From Desulfobacterales bacterium (GTDB lineage: Bacteria > Desulfobacterota > Desulfobacteria > Desulfobacterales > UBA11574), in contig JAJDND010000029.1 of the NCBI GenBank assembly GCA_022340885.1, positions 1-42,825 of the forward strand: DNA of 42,825 bases, read 5' to 3'. Below the pieces are notes generated by a model. The model was not told the origin of the DNA, ran no database searches, and saw only the letters and a list, made by a program, of their open reading frames with translations. Of this stretch, positions 18,173-25,779 are shown piece by piece. How positions within the stretch are numbered: position 1 is the stretch's first letter; each line of letters starts with the position of its first letter. The position numbers and the translations under genes were made by a program.

Positions 18173-18320
18173 TTAGAAGCCATCTCAAAATAAAGATTTT
18201 GGTTCAAAATCAAGGCGGATCCGCGTTTTAACCCGCAGGCATACTCAAGTATGTCGAGGACTTAAAATGAGGTTCCAACGCTGAGTTTGGGCCAAAAGAA
18301 TATTTTGAGATAGCTTCTAA
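18173..18320. repeat. Palindromic intergenic element, copy A (148 bp)
   Basis: It begins TTAGAAGCCATCTCAAAATA and ends with the near-perfect inverse TATTTTGAGATAGCTTCTAA. The internal arms TTGGTTCAAAATCA and TGAGTTTGGGCCAA also pair. The centre holds the 23-bp core 18230-18252, containing GCAGGCATACTCAAGTAT. The same core occurs inverted in copy B (23084-23106), and both copies are exactly 148 bp. No protein is encoded. Confidence 0.88.
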
Positions 18321-18324
18321 ATCT

Positions 18325-18735
18325 TTACACGATCTTATTTTCCAACAAATCTTCGATGGTAATGGAATCGAGTTCTTTGTAAAGGGCTTGTGTGGCTTTT
18401 TGCCAACCCAACCGAACTGCGCAATCGCTGCTCTTTGAACACTTTTCGGGGCTGCCGATACAATCGACAAGATCAGGCTGACCTTCAAACAGTCGGGTAA
18501 CGTCACCCAGAGTAATTTTGTCCGGTGTTTTAGCGAGCATGTGTCCGCCTTTAGGGCCTCGTGTACTTTTAACCAATTTTGCCTTTTTGAGGGGACGGAT
18601 AATCTGCTCGAGATATTTGACGGAAATATTTTGCCGCATGGAAATGTCGCTCATCGTGACGGCACCGTTGCCGTGATGTTGCGCCAGGTCGATCAAAAGC
18701 CGGGCGCCATAACGCGTTTTCGTGGTAAGTTTCAT
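18325..18735 (-). CDS. Rrf2-family transcriptional regulator with IscR-like cysteines
   Basis: 136-aa winged-helix regulator. The N-terminal RYGARLLIDLA and the recognition region SVKYLEQIIRPLKKAKLVKSTRGPKGGH are typical of Rrf2/IscR. Three cysteines (Cys92, 99 and 105) lie in the place and near-spacing of the [2Fe-2S] ligands of IscR (Cys92, 98 and 104), so an Fe-S or redox-sensing role is likely. No iron-sulfur assembly gene is adjacent. It is divergent from the PAS kinase gene, with an AT-rich 118-bp gap (18736-18853) that probably holds both promoters and its own operator. No obvious ribosome site precedes the ATG. Its stop is 4 bp from the end of repeat copy A. Confidence 0.9.
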   Translation of the reverse strand: MKLTTKTRYGARLLIDLAQHHGNGAVTMSDISMRQNISVKYLEQIIRPLKKAKLVKSTRGPKGGHMLAKTPDKITLGDVTRLFEGQPDLVDCIGSPEKCSKSSDCAVRLGWQKATQALYKELDSITIEDLLENKIV

Positions 18736-18853
18736 ATCGATTAAATTAGCGGTTGTAATATAGATGAAATTAATATATATAAACTTGGTATGATATAGTT
18801 GTTGAAAGCAACCCTTGTCAAGTCCAAAATTTCCGGCGAATCACGCGCAGGCA

Positions 18854-20668
18854 ATGACAAAGATATACACCCCAAAAGCACATCCGGCAGATCTTGAAAA
18901 ATGGATCAGCCTGTCACTCATTGAAAGCATTCCTTTGGGCATTGCCGTCATCGATCGGCATTACAATCTGGTTTATGCCAACAAGGCCTTTGAAGAACTC
19001 TTCGGCCCCTGGAAAAATCGAAAATGTTACAACGCTTACAAAAAAAAAGATGAGATGTGTGCATACTGCGAAAGCACCCTGACATTTAAAGATGGGATCT
19101 CTCGCGTAAACGAAGAGCCGGGATATGACATAAATAATCGCCACATCAGCTATTTACAGCATGCAACCCCTGTCGTGGACGAAGACGGTACTCTCCCCTA
19201 TATCATCCATATTTTCACCAACATCACCGAAGCCACACAGATTCGCGATGAGCACAAGATTCTCTTTGATCAGGTGCCCTGCAACATTCTCTTAATTGAC
19301 AGGGACTTTCATATCGTTAAAGCAAATAAACGGATCAGGGATTCCCTCGGAAATCCCGAAGGACAATTCTGTTTCGAAGCCCTAAAAGGATTAAAGCACA
19401 ACTGCAGTGAATGCACGGCAAGGCAAACCTTTGAGGACGGCCGGATACACACCGGATATCACGCTTGGAAATCAAAAGGAAAGTGGCCCATCCATTTACA
19501 TGTGATTACCATACCGTTGAAACGCAAAGACGGCAGTTTTGACGTGGTTATGGAGATGGCGGTCGACGTTACGGAAACAATGAAGCTGCAAGACGGATTG
19601 AAATTTGCAAATACGTATTTGAATACCATCATTTCAACTTCCATGGACGGCATTTTTGCTGTGAATGAAAAGGGGAAAGTGACGATTTTCAATCCGGCGG
19701 CTCGAAAATTTTTTAAAGTCAAGGATAACCAGGTGGTTTCGAGAGAAGATTTTACCGCCATGCTGCCAAAAGATTTTCTAGCCAAAGTGTTCGATCAGCG
19801 CGAACACGTTTATCTGCCTGAAACGGCGGTTAAAACAATTGACGGCGAACCTTTCCCGGTGCGCCTGGTGGGTAACAAGCTCATCGTTGACGACAAACCG
19901 ATCGGTATGGCCTTTTCCGTTCAGAATCTAAGAGAAATCAAACAGCTTGAAACAGAAAAGCTGGAAGCGGAGCGCCTATCGGCCGTGGGCCATACGGTCG
20001 CCGGCTTGGCTCACGGCATCAAGAATCTGAATACCGCCCTTGAAGGGGGTATGTATATGCTGAAAACAGGCCTGAAAAAAGGAAATATCGACCGTATTCA
20101 AAAAGGCATGGAAATGCTGTCACGGAACATCGAACGGGTCTCCGTATTTGTTAAAGCATTTTTAAGCTTCTCAAAAGGCCGTGAAATCCATGCCGAACTT
20201 TGCGATCCTGATGAAATTGCAAAAGAAGTTGTCGATTTGTATTCCGTTGAAGCCGATAAGCTGGGTATAACGCTCACATATGAGAAAATCGGTGATATCG
20301 CTCCGGCTCCCATTGATTTTGAAAGCATGCATGAATGTCTGACCAATCTTGTGGGTAATGCCATAGATGCCTGCCGGATGAGCAATGAAAATTCGTGTTG
20401 TGTAACGGTTCGAACTTTTGAGGAATATAGCACGATTATATATGAAGTGGCGGATAACGGATGCGGTATGGACGATGAGGTAAAGCGTAAGGTTTTTACA
20501 ACCTTTTTTACCACAAAAGGTTTGGAGGGTTCCGGCATCGGATTGTTAATGACCAAGAAAATTGTCCATGAGCATGGTGGAACCATTGATTTGAAATCCA
20601 AGCCCGGAAAAGGAACAACATTCAGTATCAGACTTCCACGAAGGCGTTTGCCGAAAATAAAAATGTGA
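18854..20668 (+). CDS. Multi-PAS sensor histidine kinase
   Basis: 604-aa soluble kinase. It has three PAS regions (about 15-130, 140-255 and 260-365), a dimerisation helix with His387 in VAGLAHGIKNLN, and an ATPase domain with NAIDACR, DNGCGMDD and GSGIGLLMTKKIV. The first two PAS regions each carry a CxxC pair (CAYC and CSEC) after a KCYNAY- or FCFEAL-like helix, matching the CDNC pair of the kinase at 278. This suggests a shared redox or metal-responsive PAS type. The ATG at 18854 is preferred over an in-frame TTG 39 bp upstream. The receiver gene at 20687 starts 18 bp after the stop, clearly its partner. Confidence 0.9.
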   Translation: MTKIYTPKAHPADLEKWISLSLIESIPLGIAVIDRHYNLVYANKAFEELFGPWKNRKCYNAYKKKDEMCAYCESTLTFKDGISRVNEEPGYDINNRHISYLQHATPVVDEDGTLPYIIHIFTNITEATQIRDEHKILFDQVPCNILLIDRDFHIVKANKRIRDSLGNPEGQFCFEALKGLKHNCSECTARQTFEDGRIHTGYHAWKSKGKWPIHLHVITIPLKRKDGSFDVVMEMAVDVTETMKLQDGLKFANTYLNTIISTSMDGIFAVNEKGKVTIFNPAARKFFKVKDNQVVSREDFTAMLPKDFLAKVFDQREHVYLPETAVKTIDGEPFPVRLVGNKLIVDDKPIGMAFSVQNLREIKQLETEKLEAERLSAVGHTVAGLAHGIKNLNTALEGGMYMLKTGLKKGNIDRIQKGMEMLSRNIERVSVFVKAFLSFSKGREIHAELCDPDEIAKEVVDLYSVEADKLGITLTYEKIGDIAPAPIDFESMHECLTNLVGNAIDACRMSNENSCCVTVRTFEEYSTIIYEVADNGCGMDDEVKRKVFTTFFTTKGLEGSGIGLLMTKKIVHEHGGTIDLKSKPGKGTTFSIRLPRRRLPKIKM

Positions 20669-20686
20669 AATACAAGGAGGTGGAAA

Positions 20687-21244
20687 ATGGCACAAGCATC
20701 TGAAAAGAAAATTTTGGTCGTTGATGATGAACCGGATGTCCGAAATTTCTTAGCTGCCTGCCTGGAAGATGCCGGGTTTATTGTTGAAACAGCAGTTGAT
20801 GGTGTAGATGCCCTTGAAAAGGTTGAAGCCTTTTCTCCTGATTTGATGACCCTCGATATGGTTATGCCGAGAATGCCGGGGATTAAGGTTATCAGAGAGT
20901 TGAGAAAACAAAAAAAATGGGCCAAATTACCCATCATTATCATCACCGCTCATGCCCGTGACGATATGGGCAGCGATCAAATCAAGGAATTCATGGCCCT
21001 GACCTCAAACGTGCGCCCCAAAATGATATTGGACAAACCGATTTCAACCACCAACCTGATTAAAACAACATGCAAGATTTTGGAAGTCGAGTGGGAAGGA
21101 AAAGAAGATACGGCTGAAGACATATCAGATGAGCGCCATAAACTTGCGAAATTAATTCATCAGGCAGATTCGGATACATTGAAAAAAATACGTGACATGC
21201 TTAAAGAAAAGAAAGATAAAGAACCTTATTTTCTCTTTGAATAG
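20687..21244 (+). CDS. Response regulator, receiver domain plus short helical tail
   Basis: 185-aa protein. The receiver (about 6-130) has DD (13-14), phospho-acceptor Asp57 in LMTLDMVMPRMPG, a Thr in IIITAHA and the lysine in LDKPIST. The last 55 residues are charged and probably helical (LIHQADSDTLKKIRDMLKEKKDKE) with no DNA-binding motif, so output is by protein contact. A strong AAGGAGGTG ribosome site precedes the ATG. It is certainly cotranscribed with the PAS kinase upstream. The loop ALTSNVRPKM between the receiver strands is longer than in a minimal CheY fold. Confidence 0.9.
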   Translation: MAQASEKKILVVDDEPDVRNFLAACLEDAGFIVETAVDGVDALEKVEAFSPDLMTLDMVMPRMPGIKVIRELRKQKKWAKLPIIIITAHARDDMGSDQIKEFMALTSNVRPKMILDKPISTTNLIKTTCKILEVEWEGKEDTAEDISDERHKLAKLIHQADSDTLKKIRDMLKEKKDKEPYFLFE

Positions 21245-21283
21245 CCAGGCACTGTACTGTTTTTGTAAATCTAATGGCTCTAA

Positions 21284-22588
21284 ATGGAGGATAAGCTTAT
21301 CGAAACGGATATACTCGTATGGGCGCGTTTCATTTTACTGGCCGTCAGTGCGCTGTTGTTGATTCTTGTACTGATCCGGTTGAGATCCGCTGGAACGGGG
21401 ACCCTTGAGCAGGCGGTTCGCGAAGAACTCCGTTTTGGGCGGGAAGAAGCCGCAAAAGCTGCAAAAGATCTCAGACAGGAAGTCTTTTCAAGCCAAAAAT
21501 ATTCTTTGGACACTATGGTCAAAACCATCGGCGAAATGGGCAAGGTCCAGAGCGATCAGCTCAAGTCCATTGCAAAACACATTCAGGAATTGACGGAATC
21601 GAACATGGCCGGCATCGAAAAGCTTCGATACACCATCGACATGCAGCTTAAATATCTGCAAGAGAGCAATGAAAAAAAGCTCGATCAAATGAGACAAACT
21701 GTGGACGAAAAGCTTCAAAGTACCCTTGAAAAACGACTCTCGGAATCGTTCAAACTTGTCAGTGAACGCCTCGAAGCGGTCCAGCACGGCTTGGGGGAAA
21801 TGCAGAATCTGGCCACGGGCGTCGGCGACCTGAAAAGGGTTCTAACGAACGTCAAAACACGCGGCACCTGGGGCGAAGTCCAGCTCGGTTCTCTCTTGGA
21901 ACAAATATTGACACCGGATCAGTATGATAAAAATGTAAATATTAAAACCGGATCCATGGAGAGCGTTGAATATGCCGTTCGGCTGCCCGGAAAAGACGAC
22001 GCCGTCGATACCAACGTATGGATGCCCATCGACTCAAAATTTCCCCAGGAAGATTATTTGCGGCTCGTGGAGGCCGCCGAGGCCGCCGATGTCGATGCCG
22101 TTCAAAAATTTACGGCGGCGCTGATTCGTTCCGTACACGGTTCCGCCAAAGAAATTCGAGACAAGTATATCGAACCGCCCAAAACCACCGATTTTGCCAT
22201 CATGTTTTTGCCGACGGAAGGACTTTATGCCGAAGTGCTCCGGCAGCCGGGTCAGGTAGAAAAAATTCAGCAGGATTACCGGGTTGTGATTGCCGGACCG
22301 ACCACGCTCTCGGCAATACTGAATAGTTTGCGCATTGGTTTTCGCACATTGGCCATCGAAAAACGATCGAGTGAGGTATGGAAGGTTCTTGCAGCGGTCA
22401 AAACCGAATTCGGCAAATTCGGAGACGTGCTGAGCAGGGTCAAAAAACAGTTGGATACTGCCGTGAATACCATTGATCAGACCGGTGTACGAACCCGTGC
22501 CATGGCGCGTAAACTGCGGGAAGTTGAGGAACTGCCTTTGGAGACAACGGCAAACATCCTGGAATTGGCGGACGGGGATAAAAAATGA
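21284..22588 (+). CDS. rmuC: DNA recombination protein RmuC
   Basis: 434-aa RmuC-family protein, a nuclease-fold protein that limits recombination between inverted repeats in E. coli. It has one N-terminal membrane helix (about 10-30), a long coiled-coil (about 40-180), then the conserved domain: TRGTWGEVQLGSLLEQIL, the charged WMPIDSKFPQEDYLRL strand, and FLPTEGLYAEVL with VVIAGPTTLSAIL. Length and motif order are normal. The proposed ATG at 21284 has GGAGG just inside it and no good site upstream, so the true start is uncertain by a few codons. It lies about 40 bp after the response regulator. The palindromic repeats of this region are the kind of DNA on which RmuC is thought to act, but that link is speculative. 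Confidence 0.9.
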   Translation: MEDKLIETDILVWARFILLAVSALLLILVLIRLRSAGTGTLEQAVREELRFGREEAAKAAKDLRQEVFSSQKYSLDTMVKTIGEMGKVQSDQLKSIAKHIQELTESNMAGIEKLRYTIDMQLKYLQESNEKKLDQMRQTVDEKLQSTLEKRLSESFKLVSERLEAVQHGLGEMQNLATGVGDLKRVLTNVKTRGTWGEVQLGSLLEQILTPDQYDKNVNIKTGSMESVEYAVRLPGKDDAVDTNVWMPIDSKFPQEDYLRLVEAAEAADVDAVQKFTAALIRSVHGSAKEIRDKYIEPPKTTDFAIMFLPTEGLYAEVLRQPGQVEKIQQDYRVVIAGPTTLSAILNSLRIGFRTLAIEKRSSEVWKVLAAVKTEFGKFGDVLSRVKKQLDTAVNTIDQTGVRTRAMARKLREVEELPLETTANILELADGDKK

Positions 22589-22644
22589 GCCTTTTTCAAA
22601 TGTCTCAAGTTCAACGTCCAAAGCACTGACGCGTTTTTGCCTTT

Positions 22645-22693
22645 GTCCGCCATGAAGCAGCGGACCAATTCAAGCCACCCGCCTCGCGGGTGG
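22645..22693. terminator. Two hairpins between convergent genes
   Basis: GTCCGC (22645-22650)/GCGGAC (22660-22665) and CCACCCG (22675-22681)/CGGGTGG (22687-22693) lie between rmuC and the small gene at 22705 on the opposite strand. Neither is followed by a T-run, so factor-independent termination is doubtful, but the position suits a shared 3' boundary. Confidence 0.4.
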
Positions 22694-22704
22694 TCGTTGA
22701 CTCG

Positions 22705-22908
22705 TTATCCATTACCGGATATGGATTTATGAATCAGAATGAGTAACGGTACAATAACACTTAAGATAAACAGCACGCCTTCGTAAGAAAGCCAGGCTTC
22801 CAACCCTGTTTTCCCTTTATTGCGGATGCTGGCGTATTTGGCCAAAAAACCCAAACCCATGACCATCCAGAATATCAATAATGCAACAACAATTGTCGCC
22901 GTGTTCAT
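22705..22908 (-). CDS. Small two-helix membrane protein, unknown
   Basis: 67-aa protein with two clear hydrophobic segments (about 3-23 and 43-61) separated by a basic loop (KYASIRNKGKTGLEAW). An AAAGGGG sequence lies roughly 12 nt before the ATG, rather far for a ribosome site. It sits alone between rmuC (convergent) and repeat copy B. I do not recognise a family. It is reported because the hydrophobic pattern and loop charge look protein-like rather than like chance translation. Confidence 0.5.
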   Translation of the reverse strand: MNTATIVVALLIFWMVMGLGFLAKYASIRNKGKTGLEAWLSYEGVLFILSVIVPLLILIHKSISGNG

Positions 22909-23015
22909 ATTCGATATCGCCCCTTTCCGATCAACTCGGAAAACTTCGCTTTCGTCACCCCCTCTTCGCTTGAACCGAAATTATCGAAAATATCGTGTAT
23001 ATAAACGAATTTACA

Positions 23016-23163
23016 TTAGAAGCTATCTCAAAAATGTCTTTTGTCCCAATCTCTGTTTTGGATCCTCGTTTCAACAACTCGGAATACTTGAGTATGCCTG
23101 CGGGTTGAACCTCGGCCCCGCCTTGACCTTGAACCAAAATCCTATTTTTGAGATAGCTTCTAA
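23016..23163. repeat. Palindromic intergenic element, copy B (148 bp)
   Basis: It begins TTAGAAGCTATCTCAAAAAT and ends with its exact inverse, ATTTTTGAGATAGCTTCTAA, a perfect 20-bp terminal inverted repeat. The 23-bp core at 23084-23106 is identical to that of copy A but inverted. The rest of the gap (22909-23385) shows no gene or clear signal. Confidence 0.9.
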
Positions 23164-23385
23164 TATAGAATGGATGTATTTTCAAGGGGATTATAAGGGC
23201 CTTCCCCTTGATCGTGGGCACAATGCCCGCCGAGAGCGATGGAATTGCGTCATACGGGAACACCGTATTGAAATCCATCCCAAACCATTGTAACCTGAAA
23301 TCGATAAAAACCAATGTCAATCGGCCATTAATCCAGCATCCCATTATCCCAATTGTAAGGCATGGGTAGGCTTTTGAGGTACAAC

Positions 23386-23811
23386 ATGACCGCATCGAAT
23401 CCGGCTTTTTATTTATGGCTTCGCGTACCGCCTGAAAATCAGGATAATGGATTGCCAGCCGCCTCGATTGAAGAAGAAACCAAAGAGGACATGCTGGAAA
23501 AAGAAGAATATATCCGCTGCCGGCAATGCCGGAACATCATCGCGAGTCCCGACGACCGGATCGCCATTCAGGGAGCTCACCGGCATACATTTGCCAACCC
23601 CCACGGAATTGTTTTTGAGATCGGGTGCTTTAAAGGCGTTAAAGGATGCGGTCATGTGGGCGCACCTTCAGATGAATTCAGCTGGTTTTCAGGGTACAGC
23701 TGGCGGGTAGCGGTCTGTTTTATGTGCCTGACGCATCTGGGTTGGCGCTTTGCCGCTCACGGAAAAGAAAGTTTTCACGGCTTGATTCTCGACCGGTTGA
23801 TAACCCGATAA
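23386..23811 (+). CDS. Bacterial CULT-domain (cereblon-type) protein
   Basis: 141-aa protein that is almost entirely a CULT domain, the fold that in human cereblon binds thalidomide-type glutarimides. The zinc ligands are Cys45/Cys48 (CRQC) and Cys111/Cys114 (CFMC). The tryptophan cage is Trp100 (SWF), Trp106 (YSW) and Trp120 (GWRF). HTFANPHGIVFEI and the GCFKGVKGCGHVGAP strand also fit. Single-domain bacterial CULT proteins are known, but their natural ligand is debated. The ATG at 23386 is chosen for the TGAGG site 6 nt upstream; an ATG 24 bp earlier is less likely. It stands alone, with a half repeat element just after its stop. Assignment from motif recall, quite secure. Confidence 0.85.
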   Translation: MTASNPAFYLWLRVPPENQDNGLPAASIEEETKEDMLEKEEYIRCRQCRNIIASPDDRIAIQGAHRHTFANPHGIVFEIGCFKGVKGCGHVGAPSDEFSWFSGYSWRVAVCFMCLTHLGWRFAAHGKESFHGLILDRLITR

Positions 23812-23825
23812 GCGGGTTGAACTCA

Positions 23826-23840
23826 TTAGAAGTGGTTTCA
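23826..23840. repeat. Half-copy of the palindromic element
   Basis: TTAGAAGTGGTTTCA matches the terminal repeat type of copy D (AGAAGTGGTTTCA, 13 bases identical) and the TTAGAAG start of copies A and B. No opposite end is present: the next gene's stop codon is 8 bp further on. Confidence 0.5.
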
Positions 23841-23847
23841 GGGTCGT

Positions 23848-24534
23848 TTAATTATGCCTGTTCAACCGGGTCAGGGCCCCTATGACGGCATTGGCGGCGT
23901 CATCAATGCTCAGCGTTCCGGTATTGATACTCAGGTCGTAGTTGAGCGGATTTTTGATATCGCCGTTGAAGTATTTTTTAATAAATGCCTTCCGATCCGA
24001 TTCTGTTTTTAAAATTCTGGCCTTGGCGTCTTCAACGCTGACATTGTATTCCCGGGCCACATTTTTTATTCGCACTTCCGGCGGCGCGATGACGCGGACG
24101 CTGAGCCGTTTTTCAGGGGGCAAAAGAAAATTGGCGCCTCTTCCCACAATCACCGCTCGGCCATGTTTTCCAATGGTGCCGAGAATTTTCATCAGATGTT
24201 GAAGGTATCGGTCCGGCCACAGGTGGCGCTTGTCCACCAGAGAATCTATCCACTCTTCGAGTACTGACACGCCTTTTTCATCCAGTGTTTCAAGAAGACG
24301 AACACTGACATCGGCGCTTTCGGCCATTTTGTGGATAAAGTCCTGGTAAAACAAGTCGAAGTCGAGTTGTTCGGAGAGTTGTTTGGCCAATATGTTTCCG
24401 CCGCTGCCGGGTTCTCTGGAGATGGTGATGACGGATATTGTTTCCGCTTCTTTTTTCTCAGGTGCCGGTACAATCTGCCATCGTTTGACCTGTTCTTCTA
24501 CAATTTGCTCGATGGAACGTATTTTTGATTTCAT
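23848..24534 (-). CDS. Cytidylate kinase-like family protein
   Basis: 228-aa P-loop protein of the cytidylate-kinase-like family, whose members are common in Desulfobacterota and often lie near stress genes. It has TISREPGSGGNILAKQL (about 36-52) as nucleotide-binding loop, YQDFIHKMAESADV, an AVIVGRGANFLL strand and an arginine-rich lid region (ESDRKAFIKKYF). The family relation to Cmk is by fold; the substrate is not known. AGGAGGG precedes the ATG. It is divergent from the universal stress protein gene, sharing the 300-bp gap 24535-24839. Confidence 0.87.
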   Translation of the reverse strand: MKSKIRSIEQIVEEQVKRWQIVPAPEKKEAETISVITISREPGSGGNILAKQLSEQLDFDLFYQDFIHKMAESADVSVRLLETLDEKGVSVLEEWIDSLVDKRHLWPDRYLQHLMKILGTIGKHGRAVIVGRGANFLLPPEKRLSVRVIAPPEVRIKNVAREYNVSVEDAKARILKTESDRKAFIKKYFNGDIKNPLNYDLSINTGTLSIDDAANAVIGALTRLNRHN

Positions 24535-24839
24535 GATCCCTCCTTTTCGGCCGCCTGTCTATTATGATAATTTTACCCTAAGAGGGTGTCAAGAAAAGAA
24601 AAAAGACGGAAATGCGAAGCGGGTTTCTTTTGACATGAGCGCGGTTTTATCTTACGATAATTTGTTAAAATCACATCTCAATATAAACAGTTTCGTGATC
24701 GAAAGAACCCGATGCCGGATTTTTTTCGGCACATATTTCGACGACGCCAGACGATTCCAGCGGAAAACCATATAAAAGGAGAAACATAACAAAAAAAGAA
24801 AAACATAACATTTAACCCCAATCAAAGGAGGAAACGGTT
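24535..24839. other. Divergent intergenic region
   Basis: AT-rich gap between two divergent genes. It holds small hairpins (ACCCTAAGAGGGT near 24575, TTATCTTACGATAA near 24648, and GCCG...CGGC around a T7 run near 24715) and the AAAGGAGG ribosome site of the next gene. No reading frame looks real. Promoters for both genes must lie here, but no consensus stands out. Confidence 0.6.
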
Positions 24840-25748
24840 ATGAGAGTGGAAATAAAAACGATTTTTTGCACCACCGACATTTCTGACTTTTCAAACCATT
24901 CCATATCCTGGGGCGCCGCTCTTGCCCGAGAATTCGGGGCAAGACTCATTGTCTGCCATGTAGTTGATTTTCCTGCTGCCGTTACATACGGCGACGGCCC
25001 CATATTTTTTATGGATCAGCAGAACCAGGCCATGGATAACGCTCACCAACAGATCAAGCAGCTGATCGGCGATCAACAGATCCAATGGGAGCCGTTGATC
25101 ACCATCGGGCATGCCGGCGATGAAATAACCCGGCTGGCCGAGGAAAAAGGTGCAGACCTGGTCATTTCTGCCACGCACGGCCGATCGGGGCTCAAGCGGC
25201 TGATCCTCGGTTCGGTTACCGAGAGGCTTATGCGCACACTTCACTGTCCGTTGATGATTGTTCGGGGGCCGAAACACGATCTTACCATCCTCTCGGATAA
25301 AAGGATCAATTTTCATAAAATTTTGGTCGGTTGTGATTTTTCTGAAGACGCGCATCTCGCATTTCAATATGGGCTGAGTCTGGCACAGGAGTTTCAATCC
25401 GAACTCCACCTTGTCCACGTGAAAGAACCGGCGGTGTATTCAGAGTGGATTAAGACATCCGTTGACCTGGAAGAAGTGCTTTATCATACCCTAAATGATA
25501 AGATAAAGGAAAAACTGACAAAAATGGTCCCAAAAGAAGCCTCCCACTGGTGCTCGCCCAAGGTCGATATTCTTGAGGGAAAACCGAACGAGGAGTTGAT
25601 CGGTTATGCCAGAGAAAACCAAATTTCCCTGATCGTTCTGGGTGTTCGGGGCCAGGGTCTCGTGGAGCGGATGTTTGTCGGTTCCACCACGGATCGCGTC
25701 GTCCGACAGGCACCCTGCCCGGTGCTGTCGGTATGCCCGAAAAGTTAA
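24840..25748 (+). CDS. Universal stress protein, tandem UspA domains
   Basis: 302-aa protein with two UspA domains (about 1-145 and 155-302). Each has the ATP-binding signature G-x2-G-x9-G-S/T: GRSGLKRLILGSVTER in the first and GQGLVERMFVGSTTDR in the second, so both are probably nucleotide-binding. Each begins with the typical IxxxTDxS/CDFSE strand (FCTTDISDFSNHS, LVGCDFSEDAHLA). Tandem Usp proteins respond to starvation, redox or energy stress. It has the strongest ribosome site in the window (AAAGGAGGAAACGG before the ATG), suggesting high expression. The aminotransferase gene follows 31 bp later and may be cotranscribed. Confidence 0.93.
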   Translation: MRVEIKTIFCTTDISDFSNHSISWGAALAREFGARLIVCHVVDFPAAVTYGDGPIFFMDQQNQAMDNAHQQIKQLIGDQQIQWEPLITIGHAGDEITRLAEEKGADLVISATHGRSGLKRLILGSVTERLMRTLHCPLMIVRGPKHDLTILSDKRINFHKILVGCDFSEDAHLAFQYGLSLAQEFQSELHLVHVKEPAVYSEWIKTSVDLEEVLYHTLNDKIKEKLTKMVPKEASHWCSPKVDILEGKPNEELIGYARENQISLIVLGVRGQGLVERMFVGSTTDRVVRQAPCPVLSVCPKS

Positions 25749-25779
25749 ACCTCGGTAGCGAATGTGTGCAGGAAGGAAT

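Noticed and set aside
18815-18853. TTG start giving 13 extra residues to the PAS kinase
   Set aside because: No ribosome site before the TTG and the extra residues match nothing; the ATG at 18854 is preferred, though its own site is also weak.
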